NCBI GenBank assembly: GCA_964561605.1 | Contig: CAZLQD010000053.1 | Coordinates: forward strand, 1-64,000 | Reading direction: 5' to 3' | DNA from: JALUZX01 sp964561605 | Lineage (GTDB): Bacteria; Planctomycetota; UBA1135; JALUZX01 | DNA length: 64,000 nucleotides | Part shown: positions 43,052-50,387 of the stretch, piece by piece | Numbering within the stretch: the first letter of the stretch is position 1 | Layout of the letters: every line of letters starts with the position of its first letter | Notes under the pieces: model-generated | Told to the model about the DNA's origin: nothing | What the model saw: only the letters and a program-made list of their open reading frames with translations | Databases searched by the model: none | Made by a program: the position numbers and the translations under genes

Positions 43052-43957
43052 CTATTCCTCTCCGGGAGGCCGGGTCCGGTACCGGTTGTGGAGCCAGAGA
43101 TACTGGTCCGGGTAGCGCCGGATCACCTCTTCCATGGCGGCGACGACCCGCCGGGTGAACCCCGCCAGGTCCCGGGATTCCCTCTCTTCCCGGCCGGGCC
43201 GCAAGAGGCCGCCGGGAACCATCCGGAACCGGAAGCCCTGCCCGGTCCTGAGAGCGAAGCCCACCAGGACGGGCCGGTCCAGCCGGAAGGCCAGGGCCGC
43301 GGCGGAGCGGTCCGTGGAGGCAGGCTTTCCGAAGACCGGAACGAAGATGCCCCGCTTCCTCTGGTTCTGGTCCAGCAAGACGCCGACGTCCTTCCCCTCC
43401 TGGAGGGCCCGGGCCAGGGGGCGCATGCCGCCCCGCCGGGGGTGGACCACCAGGCCGGCCCTCTCCCTTCCCTGGAGGACCAGCCGGTCCAGGAAGGGGT
43501 TCTCCACCCTTCTGGCGATGACGTGGAGTTCCCCCCTGGCCCGGGCCAGGGCCACCCCCCCCACCTCCCAGGAGCCCAGGTGCCCCGTGACGAAGATCAC
43601 CCCGCCGGGTCCTGCCTCTTCCAGGAGGGGATCCAGGAGGGAGAAGTCCACCCTTTCCCGGAGCTCTCCCCGGTCCAGGATCCGGGGGAGGCGGGCGAAA
43701 TCCAGGGCCACTTTCATGAGGGAGCCGAAACTGGCCCTGGCCAGGGCCGGCGTGGCCTTCTCTCCCAGAGCCAGGCCGAGGTTTTCCAGGGCCCGCCTCC
43801 GCCGGGATGGGGAGATCCGCCAGAAGAGGCCTCCCGCCCGGGAGGCCAGGCCGTAGGCCGGACCTTCGGGCGCCCCGGCCAACAAGCCCAGGAAGAGGCG
43901 CAGGACCTGGGCCGTGGCCCAGTCCAGGGGAAGGATCCTCTTCCTTCTATTTCCCAT
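43052..43957 (-). CDS. LpxL/LpxM-like lysophospholipid acyltransferase
   Basis: Lipid A secondary acyltransferase of the HtrB family, 301 residues. TGHLGSWEVGG supplies the H-x5-E catalytic motif. LDQNQRKRGIFVPVFGKPA and the basic RGGMRPLARAL segment are family regions. One N-terminal membrane helix is probable (ATAQVLRLFLGLLAG). The C-terminus has RRYPDQYLWLHNRYRTRP, typical of LpxL. ATG at 43957 overlaps the lpxK end by 11 bases and follows GGGAGGGGGGGCG. LpxL and LpxM types cannot be told apart, so the acyl position is unknown. Confidence 0.9.
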   Translation of the reverse strand: MGNRRKRILPLDWATAQVLRLFLGLLAGAPEGPAYGLASRAGGLFWRISPSRRRRALENLGLALGEKATPALARASFGSLMKVALDFARLPRILDRGELRERVDFSLLDPLLEEAGPGGVIFVTGHLGSWEVGGVALARARGELHVIARRVENPFLDRLVLQGRERAGLVVHPRRGGMRPLARALQEGKDVGVLLDQNQRKRGIFVPVFGKPASTDRSAAALAFRLDRPVLVGFALRTGQGFRFRMVPGGLLRPGREERESRDLAGFTRRVVAAMEEVIRRYPDQYLWLHNRYRTRPPGEE

Positions 43958-44963
43958 CGCCCCCCCTCCCGAGAAGGCGGTCCAACTCTTCTTCCAGGAG
44001 CTCTTTCCCCTCCAGGATCTCCAGGTCCACCTGGAGGACTCCAGCAGGGAAGGGGAAGGCCCCGGTCCGGGCCAGATCCTTTTCGGTGGTGAGGATTTCC
44101 TGGGCGTCCAGTCTCCGTGCCTCGGCGGCGAGGGCCTCCAGCTCGTCGGGCCGGAACCTGTGGTGGTCCCGGAAGACCCTGTGGCCCAGGACACGGGCGC
44201 CCAGGCCCTCCACGGTGGTCCGGAAAGCCCGGGGGGAGCCGATGGCCGAAAACAGGAAGACCCTTTTTCCAGCCAGGTCGGCCGGATCCCTCTCGGAGGC
44301 CTTTTCCCGGGAGCCTGCACCGAAGGAAAGCCAGGCACGGGGACGGTGCCGGGCCGGCAGAACCGGTTTTCCCCCCGAGTCCTCCCGGGCCTTCCTCTTC
44401 AGGAGTTCCACCTCCCGGTCTTCCACTCCTTCCAGGTGGGTCAGGACCAGGAGGTGGGCCCGTTTCAAGGCAGAGGGGAACTCTCTCAACCGGCCCAAGG
44501 GGAGGGGACAATCCCGGAACCAGGGCCGCTTGGCCGAGAGACAGACCAGGTCCAGGTCCCGGCCGATCCGCAGGTGCTGGAAGGCGTCGTCCAGGATCAG
44601 GGCATCCAGGGGACCGCCGGCCAGGAGGCGGCGCGCCCCGGCGAGCCTGTCCGGATCCTGGACCTGGGGGAGGTCCGGGAACCTCCCGGCCAAAAGGCGG
44701 CCCTCGTCGTTCAAGGCCTCTCCTTTCGCCTTGGCGTAACCCCTGGAGAGGACTCCGGCCCGGAGGCCGCGGCGGCGGAGCATTTCCAGGAGATGGATCA
44801 CCAGGGGGGTCTTGCCCGTTCCTCCCACGCTCAGGTTCCCCACGGAGATCACGGGAAGGGGAGGACGGTCCGAAGGAAAGAGGCCGAGCCTGTAGGCCTT
44901 CACCCGTGCCGCCGCCAGGATCCCGTAGGGTAGGCCCAGGAGGCGGCAGGCGAGGGAGGCCAC
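43947..44963 (-). CDS. lpxK: tetraacyldisaccharide 4'-kinase LpxK
   Basis: LpxK phosphorylates the 4' position of the lipid A disaccharide at the inner membrane. The 338 residues have the N-terminal amphipathic/membrane helix, ISVGNLSVGGTGKTPLVI (Walker A), VLSRGYAK, LDALILDDAFQH (Walker B-type) and DLDLVCLSA. The GTG start at 44963 lies 6 bases after the fabD stop, preceded by GAGAGACC. Presence of lpxK with lpxL and hldE shows a classical heptose-containing LPS and a Gram-negative outer membrane. Confidence 0.94.
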   Translation of the reverse strand: MASLACRLLGLPYGILAAARVKAYRLGLFPSDRPPLPVISVGNLSVGGTGKTPLVIHLLEMLRRRGLRAGVLSRGYAKAKGEALNDEGRLLAGRFPDLPQVQDPDRLAGARRLLAGGPLDALILDDAFQHLRIGRDLDLVCLSAKRPWFRDCPLPLGRLREFPSALKRAHLLVLTHLEGVEDREVELLKRKAREDSGGKPVLPARHRPRAWLSFGAGSREKASERDPADLAGKRVFLFSAIGSPRAFRTTVEGLGARVLGHRVFRDHHRFRPDELEALAAEARRLDAQEILTTEKDLARTGAFPFPAGVLQVDLEILEGKELLEEELDRLLGRGGDGK

Positions 44964-44969
44964 GGTCTC

Positions 44970-45899
44970 TCAGCCTCCGAACCGGGCCCGAAGCTCTTCC
45001 ACTTCCGCCGGGGTGACGGGAGCGAAGACCTGGAGGCCTTCCACTCCGTCCTGGCGGGCCACGGCCTGGACCATCCGGACCAGGGTGGGCTTGGGGCCGC
45101 ACTCCACGAAGACCCGGAAGCCCTCGCCCAGGAGGCGGCGGATCGTGTCTTCCCAGAGGACGGGCCGGGCGAATTGCCGGGCCAGGGCGTCCCTGACGGC
45201 GGCCGCCGTGGCCACGGGTTCGGCGTCGACGTTGCAGATCACCGGAAAGGCCGGATCCCGGAAGGGAACCTCCTCCAGGCGGCGGGCGAAAGCCTTCCCC
45301 GCCTCCTCCAGGAGAGAGGAGTGGAAAGGCACGGAGACGGGGAGTTTCAAGGCCTTCCTGGGGCCCACCTTCTCCAGGACCTCCTCGATGGCGGCGATCT
45401 CCCCGGAAAGGACGTATTGGCCCGGGCAATTGAGGTTCACGACCTCGAGGACACCCGAAGTGACCGAGCCTGCCAGTTCCCTGGCTTCCTCCAAGGTGCA
45501 CTTTCGCAGGACCACCATTCCTCCCGCCCCGGGGGGGACGGCCTCCTGCATGGCCTTGGCCCTTTCCCGCACGAGGGGGACGGCCCTGGGGAACTCCAAG
45601 GCGCCGGCCGCCACGAGGGCGGCGTATTCCCCAAGGGAGTGGCCGGCCGCAGCGGCGGGGGTGAGCCCAAGGGCCCGGTAGACCGCCACGTCCACGGCCA
45701 GGACGGCAGGTTGGGTGTTCTCCGTAAGGGCCAGGGCCTCCTCGGGCCCCCTCTCGATCAGCTTTCCCAAGTCCTCTCCCAGGGCCTCACCGGCCTCCTG
45801 GAGGGTCCGGGCCGCCTCGGGGAAGGCCTGGAAGATCTCCTTGCCCATGCCCACGAACTGGGAGCCCTGGCCGGTGAAGAGAAAGGCCAACCGTTCCAT
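44970..45899 (-). CDS. fabD: malonyl-CoA:ACP transacylase
   Basis: FabD loads malonate onto acyl carrier protein for fatty acid synthesis. The 309 residues have FLFTGQGSQFVGMG at the N-terminus, AAGHSLGEYAALVAAG with the active-site Ser, and VPFHSSLLEEAG with the catalytic His. The Arg of the malonyl carboxylate site lies in LVRERAKAMQ. ATG at 45899 follows AAGGAGGCGGA, a perfect ribosome binding site. Instead of the usual fabH/fabG/acpP neighbours it heads the lipid A/LPS operon, linking acyl supply to lipid A assembly. Confidence 0.95.
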   Translation of the reverse strand: MERLAFLFTGQGSQFVGMGKEIFQAFPEAARTLQEAGEALGEDLGKLIERGPEEALALTENTQPAVLAVDVAVYRALGLTPAAAAGHSLGEYAALVAAGALEFPRAVPLVRERAKAMQEAVPPGAGGMVVLRKCTLEEARELAGSVTSGVLEVVNLNCPGQYVLSGEIAAIEEVLEKVGPRKALKLPVSVPFHSSLLEEAGKAFARRLEEVPFRDPAFPVICNVDAEPVATAAAVRDALARQFARPVLWEDTIRRLLGEGFRVFVECGPKPTLVRMVQAVARQDGVEGLQVFAPVTPAEVEELRARFGG

Positions 45900-45954
45900 T
45901 CCGCCTCCTTGATCCAAGGATCCGTTCCATCCCCAACCCCTTCTGGGACCGGGT

Positions 45955-45983
45955 CGAATACCCCTCAACCCCGGGAAATGCAA
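45955..45983 (-). promoter_or_regulatory. possible promoter of the fabD-lpx-hld run
   Basis: On the minus strand TTGCAT (45978-45983), 17 nt, TATTCG (45955-45960). The -35 fits; the -10 matches only three of six. It is placed about 50 bases upstream of fabD and no better candidate was seen in the 210-base gap. Confidence 0.3.
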
Positions 45984-46017
45984 CCTTTCTTCCCGGGAAG
46001 GGCCGTTGTGGAAACGG

Positions 46018-46048
46018 CGCCGGGAGGAGGTCGGACCTCCTCCCGGCG
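46018..46048. terminator. perfect 14-bp hairpin
   Basis: A perfect inverted repeat (46018-46031 with 46035-46048) with a 3-base loop CGG, downstream of the minus-strand gene at 46110 and upstream of fabD. No T-run is present on either strand, so it may act as a factor-dependent terminator or RNA stabiliser. Confidence 0.45.
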
Positions 46049-46068
46049 GATCGAGGGCGGTGGTAGGG

Positions 46069-46093
46069 CCGGAAGAGGGACGTCCCTCTCCGG
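46069..46093. terminator. second hairpin in tandem
   Basis: AGAGGGACGTCCCTCT (46074-46089) is a full palindrome, extended by CCGG on both sides with one bulged A. It lies 20 bases from the previous hairpin. Together the pair probably mark the 3' end of the transcript of the gene at 46110. Confidence 0.4.
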
Positions 46094-46109
46094 GGGGTTC
46101 CTTCCCTTC

Positions 46110-46940
46110 CTACTTCTTTCCCTTCAAGGCCTTCTCCAGGGCCTTCTCCTTCTTCTTGGTCTCCTGGGCCTCCTTGTAGGCCTTCTGCCAATCCTCGAAG
46201 ACCTCGATGAAGCGCTGTTCCTTCTCGTTGGGGTAGACGTGCAAGGCCACCTTCCGGAGGTTGATCTCCTCGATCCGCTTGGGGCCCCACCCTTCCTCGG
46301 GAGGGAATTCCTTCAGGAGCTTGGCCCGCTCCAGCCTGGCCTTGGCCTCCTTTTCGTTTTCCTGGATCTTCTCGGCCAGCTTCTCCAGTTTCTCCTCAAC
46401 CTTCTCCCCCTTCAGCCTCCGCTTGATGGCCTCGATCCTCTCCCTGGCCCTCTTCCTCGCCAGGGCGGCCTCCCGGCGTTCCCTCTCCTTGATCTTGTCC
46501 CCGATCTCCTTCACCTGGATGTCCGAGAGGCGCCTGAGGATCTTGTAGTTCTTGATATACTTATATTTGATGAAGATATAGGAAGAAGTGTTGTTGTAGT
46601 ACCAGATCCTGAGGCCCGCTCCGGGGAGCCTTCTTTCCGCCGGGACGAATTCCAGCCCGGCGTCGCGCTCCACGAACCTCCCGTTCCGGACGATCCCCTT
46701 GATCTTCTCCCCGTTGGTCAGTTCCAGGAGGATCTGGACGTTCGCCGAGAGGGAGCGCCCGGACCTTCCGCGCCGGTAGTTCTTCCTGATCCGCTCCAGG
46801 ACGGCCTTCTCCTTGGGGGATCCCTTCTCCAGGGGGGTGGTGGTGCGCCCGGGACGCCTTCCCTGGGGAAGGGTCCTTCCGCAGAGGGCGCCGCCCAGGA
46901 GGAAGAGGAGGACGATCCTGCTCCAGCCGCCGGTTCTCAT
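46110..46940 (-). CDS. exported coiled-coil protein, 276 aa
   Basis: No named family. The signal peptide is MRTGGWSRIVLLFLLGGALCG. Residues ~65-110 are beta-rich with LLELTNGEKIKGIVRNGRF, an SM-like L-x-N-G-x-x-I-x-G pattern also seen as LKSGKVLLGKI in the exported protein at 62421. YYNNTSSYIFIKYKYIKNYKI is Tyr-rich and uses AT-rich codons unlike the rest. Residues ~140-275 form a Lys/Glu coiled coil, interrupted by PPEEGWGPKRIEEINLRK. Probably periplasmic. Function unknown. Confidence 0.7.
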   Translation of the reverse strand: MRTGGWSRIVLLFLLGGALCGRTLPQGRRPGRTTTPLEKGSPKEKAVLERIRKNYRRGRSGRSLSANVQILLELTNGEKIKGIVRNGRFVERDAGLEFVPAERRLPGAGLRIWYYNNTSSYIFIKYKYIKNYKILRRLSDIQVKEIGDKIKERERREAALARKRARERIEAIKRRLKGEKVEEKLEKLAEKIQENEKEAKARLERAKLLKEFPPEEGWGPKRIEEINLRKVALHVYPNEKEQRFIEVFEDWQKAYKEAQETKKKEKALEKALKGKK

Positions 46941-47224
46941 GGTTTCCTGCCTTGCTCTGGACTACCGATCCAAGCCTTTTCCTTCTTCGGCCCCCCGCCG
47001 CCCGGCCTGAAGAAACTTTTCCTTTCCCCCCGGACCGGGCATGATTCCCCTCCATTACCTACGAAACCCTCTCCCGGGAGGAGAAACCCGGGAGGAGACC
47101 GGGCCCGGAGCATGAAGGAAGAGATTCGATTCCCCCCTGCCATGGGTGCTTGGCTCCCCTGCTCAAGGAATGGACAGGGCCGGTCGAAAACTCGACACGG
47201 CCCGGGAAAAGGGAAGAAGATCTG

Positions 47225-48322
47225 ATGGGAAAGCTCGCGCCTGTTCCCCTCCTGGACACCAGGAGGGCCCTGGTGGCACTGGGAGGGGTCATCGCCGCCG
47301 TGGCGGGTGCCCTGGCCGGGATGGGAACCCCCCAGGTGGACCTTCCCCTCCTGGAGGACGTCCCCGGTGGGTCCCTGGCGGCGCCCTCCCTTCCCAGCCC
47401 CCTGGAGGGAGAAGGAAACCCCGCGCCGGACCGCCGGGAAGGAGCAGGTGCGCCCTCGCCGGCGGGGAACCGCCACGGGCGCCGCCAGGCCGAAGAGGTT
47501 CTCTCCGGGATCCGCGGTTGGATCTTCGGTCCCACGGGCCCCCTCCAGTCGGTGCCGGTGGAGCTCGTCCCTTTTCTTCGGGCCGGGGAGCCCAGGAGGG
47601 CGGGGATCCAGATCCTCTCGGGCCCCGGTGGGGAGTTCACCTTCCGGAACATGGGAATCCGCCCGGCCGATTGGGCCCTTCTGGTCCACGCCCCGGGTTT
47701 CGGGATCCGGGCCTTCGCCCTGGGACCCTCCATCTCCCGCCGGCCTGCCAGGATCCTCCTGGACTACGGAAAATGGATCACCGGAAAGGCCCTCTCCTCC
47801 AGGGGGAGCCCCGTGGCCTTGGGGAGGGTCTGGGCCGGCCTGCCCCTGGAAGGGGCCCCTTCGGGCAGGATCCTCTGGCGCCCCCTGGGAAGGACCTCAC
47901 GGGAGGGTCGGTTCGTCGTCCGGGACCTTCCCCCCGAGAGGAAGGCCTACATCCTGGTGGACCACCCCCTCTTCGCCCCCTCCCGGCCCCTCCAGGTCTT
48001 TCCCACCAAGGGCGGCTCCCTCGCCCCTCTGAAGGTCTCCCTCGTGGAAGGCCGGAGGCTGGAGGGCCGGGTCCTCTCCCGCGAGGGCCGGCCCAAGCCC
48101 AAGGTCTACCTCTTCTGGGAAGGGGACCGGAACGGGGGGCTCTTGGTCCGGCGGGGAACCACGACGGACCAGGAGGGCAGGTTCGTGATCCAGGGCCTTC
48201 CCTGGAATCCCCCTCCTCTCCACCTCTGGGTGGCCGCCCCGGGAGGCCGTCCACGGCGGGTGGACCTGGGGAAGGGAACCGGGAGGGCCGGGGAGCCCCT
48301 CACCCTGCGCCTGGCCTGGTGA
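47225..48322 (+). CDS. exported or anchored protein with carboxypeptidase-regulatory-like repeats, 365 aa
   Basis: No specific function recognised. The N-terminus has one hydrophobic segment (ALVALGGVIAAVAGALAGMG), a signal peptide or anchor. A Pro/Gly/Glu-rich linker follows (~40-90). From ~95 there are three beta-sandwich-like units with IRGWIFGPTGPLQSVPVEL, ITGKALSSRGSPVALGRV and LEGRVLSREGRPKPKVYL, each followed by a GRFVVRDLPP-type turn; these are typical of carboxypeptidase regulatory-like domains. ATG at 47225 follows GGGAAGAAGATCTG. It is divergent from the gene at 46110. Confidence 0.75.
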   Translation: MGKLAPVPLLDTRRALVALGGVIAAVAGALAGMGTPQVDLPLLEDVPGGSLAAPSLPSPLEGEGNPAPDRREGAGAPSPAGNRHGRRQAEEVLSGIRGWIFGPTGPLQSVPVELVPFLRAGEPRRAGIQILSGPGGEFTFRNMGIRPADWALLVHAPGFGIRAFALGPSISRRPARILLDYGKWITGKALSSRGSPVALGRVWAGLPLEGAPSGRILWRPLGRTSREGRFVVRDLPPERKAYILVDHPLFAPSRPLQVFPTKGGSLAPLKVSLVEGRRLEGRVLSREGRPKPKVYLFWEGDRNGGLLVRRGTTTDQEGRFVIQGLPWNPPPLHLWVAAPGGRPRRVDLGKGTGRAGEPLTLRLAW

Positions 48323-48350
48323 GGGGCCGCCCGTTCCGGCCGTCCCCGCC

Positions 48351-49886
48351 TCAGTCTCCGAAATGGATCCCCTGGGCCAGGGGGAGGTCGGTCCCCCAGT
48401 TGATGGTGCAGGTCTGGCGGCGCATGTAGGCCTTCCAGGCGTCGGAGCCTGCTTCCCTACCGCCGCCGGTGTCCTTCTCTCCGCCGAAGGCACCGCCGAT
48501 CTCGGCCCCCGAGGTCCCCAGGTTGACGTTGGCGATCCCGCAATCCGAACCCTTGTGGGAGAGGAAGGTCTCCGCCGAGAGGAGGTTGCGCGTGAAGATG
48601 CTGGAAGAGAGGCCCTGGTCCACGGAGTTCTGCAGCTCCACGGCCTCCTCCAGGTCCTCCACCTCGAAGATGTAGAGGATGGGGGCGAAGGTCTCTTCCT
48701 TGGTGATGGCCATGTCCTTGTGGGCCTTCACCAAAGTGGGTTCCACGAAGAATCCCTTGTCGTAGATCCCGCCGGTGAGCCTCTTCCCCCCATAGAGAAT
48801 CTCCCCGCCCTGTTCCTTCACGTCCTCCAGGGCGGCCATCATCTGCTCCACGGCGAGTTCGTTGATCAGGGGCCCCATGAGGACCTTCGGGTCCAGGGGG
48901 TCGCCGATCTCGACCTGCTTGTAGGCCTCCACCAGGCGCCTGGTGATCTCGGGTGCGATTCCCTTCTGGAGAATGAGTCTCCTCGTGGAGGTGCACCGCT
49001 GGCCCGCCGTTCCCACGGCTCCGAAGAGCACGGCCCTCACGACGAGGTCCGGGTCGGCGTCGTCCATCACGATCACCGCGTTGTTCCCGCCGAGCTCGAG
49101 CAGGGTCCTGCCCAGTCTCTCGGCCACGACCTTTCCTACGTGCCGGCCCATCCTGCAGGAGCCGGTGGCGGACACCAGGGGAATCCGCCTATCCGCAAGC
49201 AGGGTCTCCCCCACGTCCCGGGACCGGCCCACGACCAGGTTCATCACCCCCTGGAAGCCGTGCCGCGCCAGGACCCCGTCCACGATCCTCTGGGCGGCCA
49301 CGGCCGTGAGGGGCGTGGAATGCGAGGGCTTCCAGACCACCACGTCACCGCATACGGCGGCGATCATGGCGTTCCACCCCCATACGGCCACAGGGAAGTT
49401 GAAGGCCGTGATCACCCCCACGGGGCCGAGGGGGTGCCACTGCTCGTACATCCTGTGATGGGGCCTCTCGGAGTGCATGGACAGCCCGTAGAGCTGGCGG
49501 GAGAGGCCCACGGCGAAATCGCACATGTCGATCACCTCCTGGACCTCGCCCAGCCCCTCGGCCAGGATCTTCCCCATCTCCAGGGAGACCAGCCTGCCCA
49601 GGGCCTCCTTCTTCTCCCGGAAGGCGTCGCCGATCTCCCGGACGATCGCCCCCCTCTGGGGCGCCGGGACCATCCGCCATTCCCGGAAGACCTGGACGGC
49701 CTTCTTCATCACCTCTTCGTAGTCCTGGAGGGAAGCCTGCCGGACCTTGGCGATGGTCTCCCCCGTGGCGGGACTCAGAGAGGCCACGACCTCGCCCCCC
49801 GGCTCTTCCAGGAAGGCCCCGTTGCTCACACCCGAGTGAATTCCCCCCGGGATGATTCCTAGTTCCTCGAGAAAGGACTCGTCCAT
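48351..49886 (-). CDS. aldehyde dehydrogenase, ALDH7 (aminoadipate-semialdehyde) type
   Basis: NAD-dependent aldehyde dehydrogenase of 511 residues. Motifs: TAFNFPVAVWGWNAM, VVWKPSHSTPL (cofactor Lys), SATGSCRMGR, LELGGNNAVIV with the general-base Glu, and GTAGQRCTSTRRL with the catalytic Cys. The overall pattern (VGRSRDVGETL, ANVNLGTSGAEIGGAFGGEKDTGGGREAGSDAWK) is that of ALDH7A1/AmaB, which oxidises alpha-aminoadipate semialdehyde in lysine catabolism. No other lysine-degradation gene is nearby, so the substrate is uncertain. ATG at 49886 follows AAGGAGGTGGTGAGCC. Confidence 0.92.
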   Translation of the reverse strand: MDESFLEELGIIPGGIHSGVSNGAFLEEPGGEVVASLSPATGETIAKVRQASLQDYEEVMKKAVQVFREWRMVPAPQRGAIVREIGDAFREKKEALGRLVSLEMGKILAEGLGEVQEVIDMCDFAVGLSRQLYGLSMHSERPHHRMYEQWHPLGPVGVITAFNFPVAVWGWNAMIAAVCGDVVVWKPSHSTPLTAVAAQRIVDGVLARHGFQGVMNLVVGRSRDVGETLLADRRIPLVSATGSCRMGRHVGKVVAERLGRTLLELGGNNAVIVMDDADPDLVVRAVLFGAVGTAGQRCTSTRRLILQKGIAPEITRRLVEAYKQVEIGDPLDPKVLMGPLINELAVEQMMAALEDVKEQGGEILYGGKRLTGGIYDKGFFVEPTLVKAHKDMAITKEETFAPILYIFEVEDLEEAVELQNSVDQGLSSSIFTRNLLSAETFLSHKGSDCGIANVNLGTSGAEIGGAFGGEKDTGGGREAGSDAWKAYMRRQTCTINWGTDLPLAQGIHFGD

Positions 49887-49970
49887 GGCTCACCACCTCC
49901 TTGTTTCGTTTCCTCCCAGGATCGGGGAGAGCCCGGGCCCGGGCAAGGGAAAGAAAGGGAGAGAAAGGAG

Positions 49971-50004
49971 AAAAGAAAAAGGCGCCCCCCGCCGGGCGGG
50001 CGCC
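49971..50004 (-). terminator. intrinsic terminator of rpoZ
   Basis: On the minus strand GGCGCCC (49998-50004) and GGGCGCC (49981-49987) pair around a GC-rich loop, followed by TTTTTCTTTTC. It starts 55 bases after the rpoZ stop. It separates rpoZ from the dehydrogenase gene. Confidence 0.8.
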
Positions 50005-50058
50005 TTTCTTCGCCGGCCGCGCCCTACGCCGGGAGGGCGGCCGCGGGGGAGGGAGTCC

Positions 50059-50274
50059 TCAGGGGAGTTCGACGGTCTCCCCTTCTTCCTTCTCCAGGCT
50101 GATGAGCCCCCGCTTCCACTCCTCGAAGGCGATGCGGATGGGGTTGCGTTCCCGGGTTTCGTAGAGGGGCTTCCCTCCCCGGACCAGTTCGCGGACCCTC
50201 TTCTGGAGCAGGGCCGTGAGCTGGAAGGAACTGTTCACCTCGTTCATCAGCATCTGGGGAAGAGAGTCTTCCAT
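50059..50274 (-). CDS. rpoZ: RNA polymerase omega subunit
   Basis: Small omega subunit that helps assemble RNA polymerase. The 71 residues show the family core: NSSFQLTALLQKRVRELVRGG, then ERNPIRIAFEEWKRGLISLE, matching the usual NP-I-x-I-A-L-E-E-I-x-x-G-x-I segment. The N-terminus is short and the protein is smaller than the E. coli form but like others of the PVC group. ATG at 50274 follows GTGAGGGCAGATTACC. It has its own promoter and terminator. Confidence 0.85.
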   Translation of the reverse strand: MEDSLPQMLMNEVNSSFQLTALLQKRVRELVRGGKPLYETRERNPIRIAFEEWKRGLISLEKEEGETVELP

Positions 50275-50340
50275 GGTAATCTGCCCTCACAAGCTGGAAT
50301 TCGATCTCCGACCTGGTGGATCCTCCAGGTCGCGGGCGGC

Positions 50341-50368
50341 ATTGTAGGGCCCGGGAGGCTCTTGGCAA
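50341..50368 (-). promoter_or_regulatory. promoter of rpoZ
   Basis: On the minus strand TTGCCA (50363-50368), 16 nt, TACAAT (50341-50346). Transcription would start about 60 bases before the rpoZ ATG. Same form as the tRNA-Leu and thrB promoters. Confidence 0.7.
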
Positions 50369-50387
50369 CCCCTTGGAAAGGCCCCAG

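Noticed and set aside
49900..49950. TTGCCC-N16 promoter for the aldehyde dehydrogenase gene
   Set aside because: The -35 fits on the minus strand, but the -10 would be CGATCC, too far from consensus.
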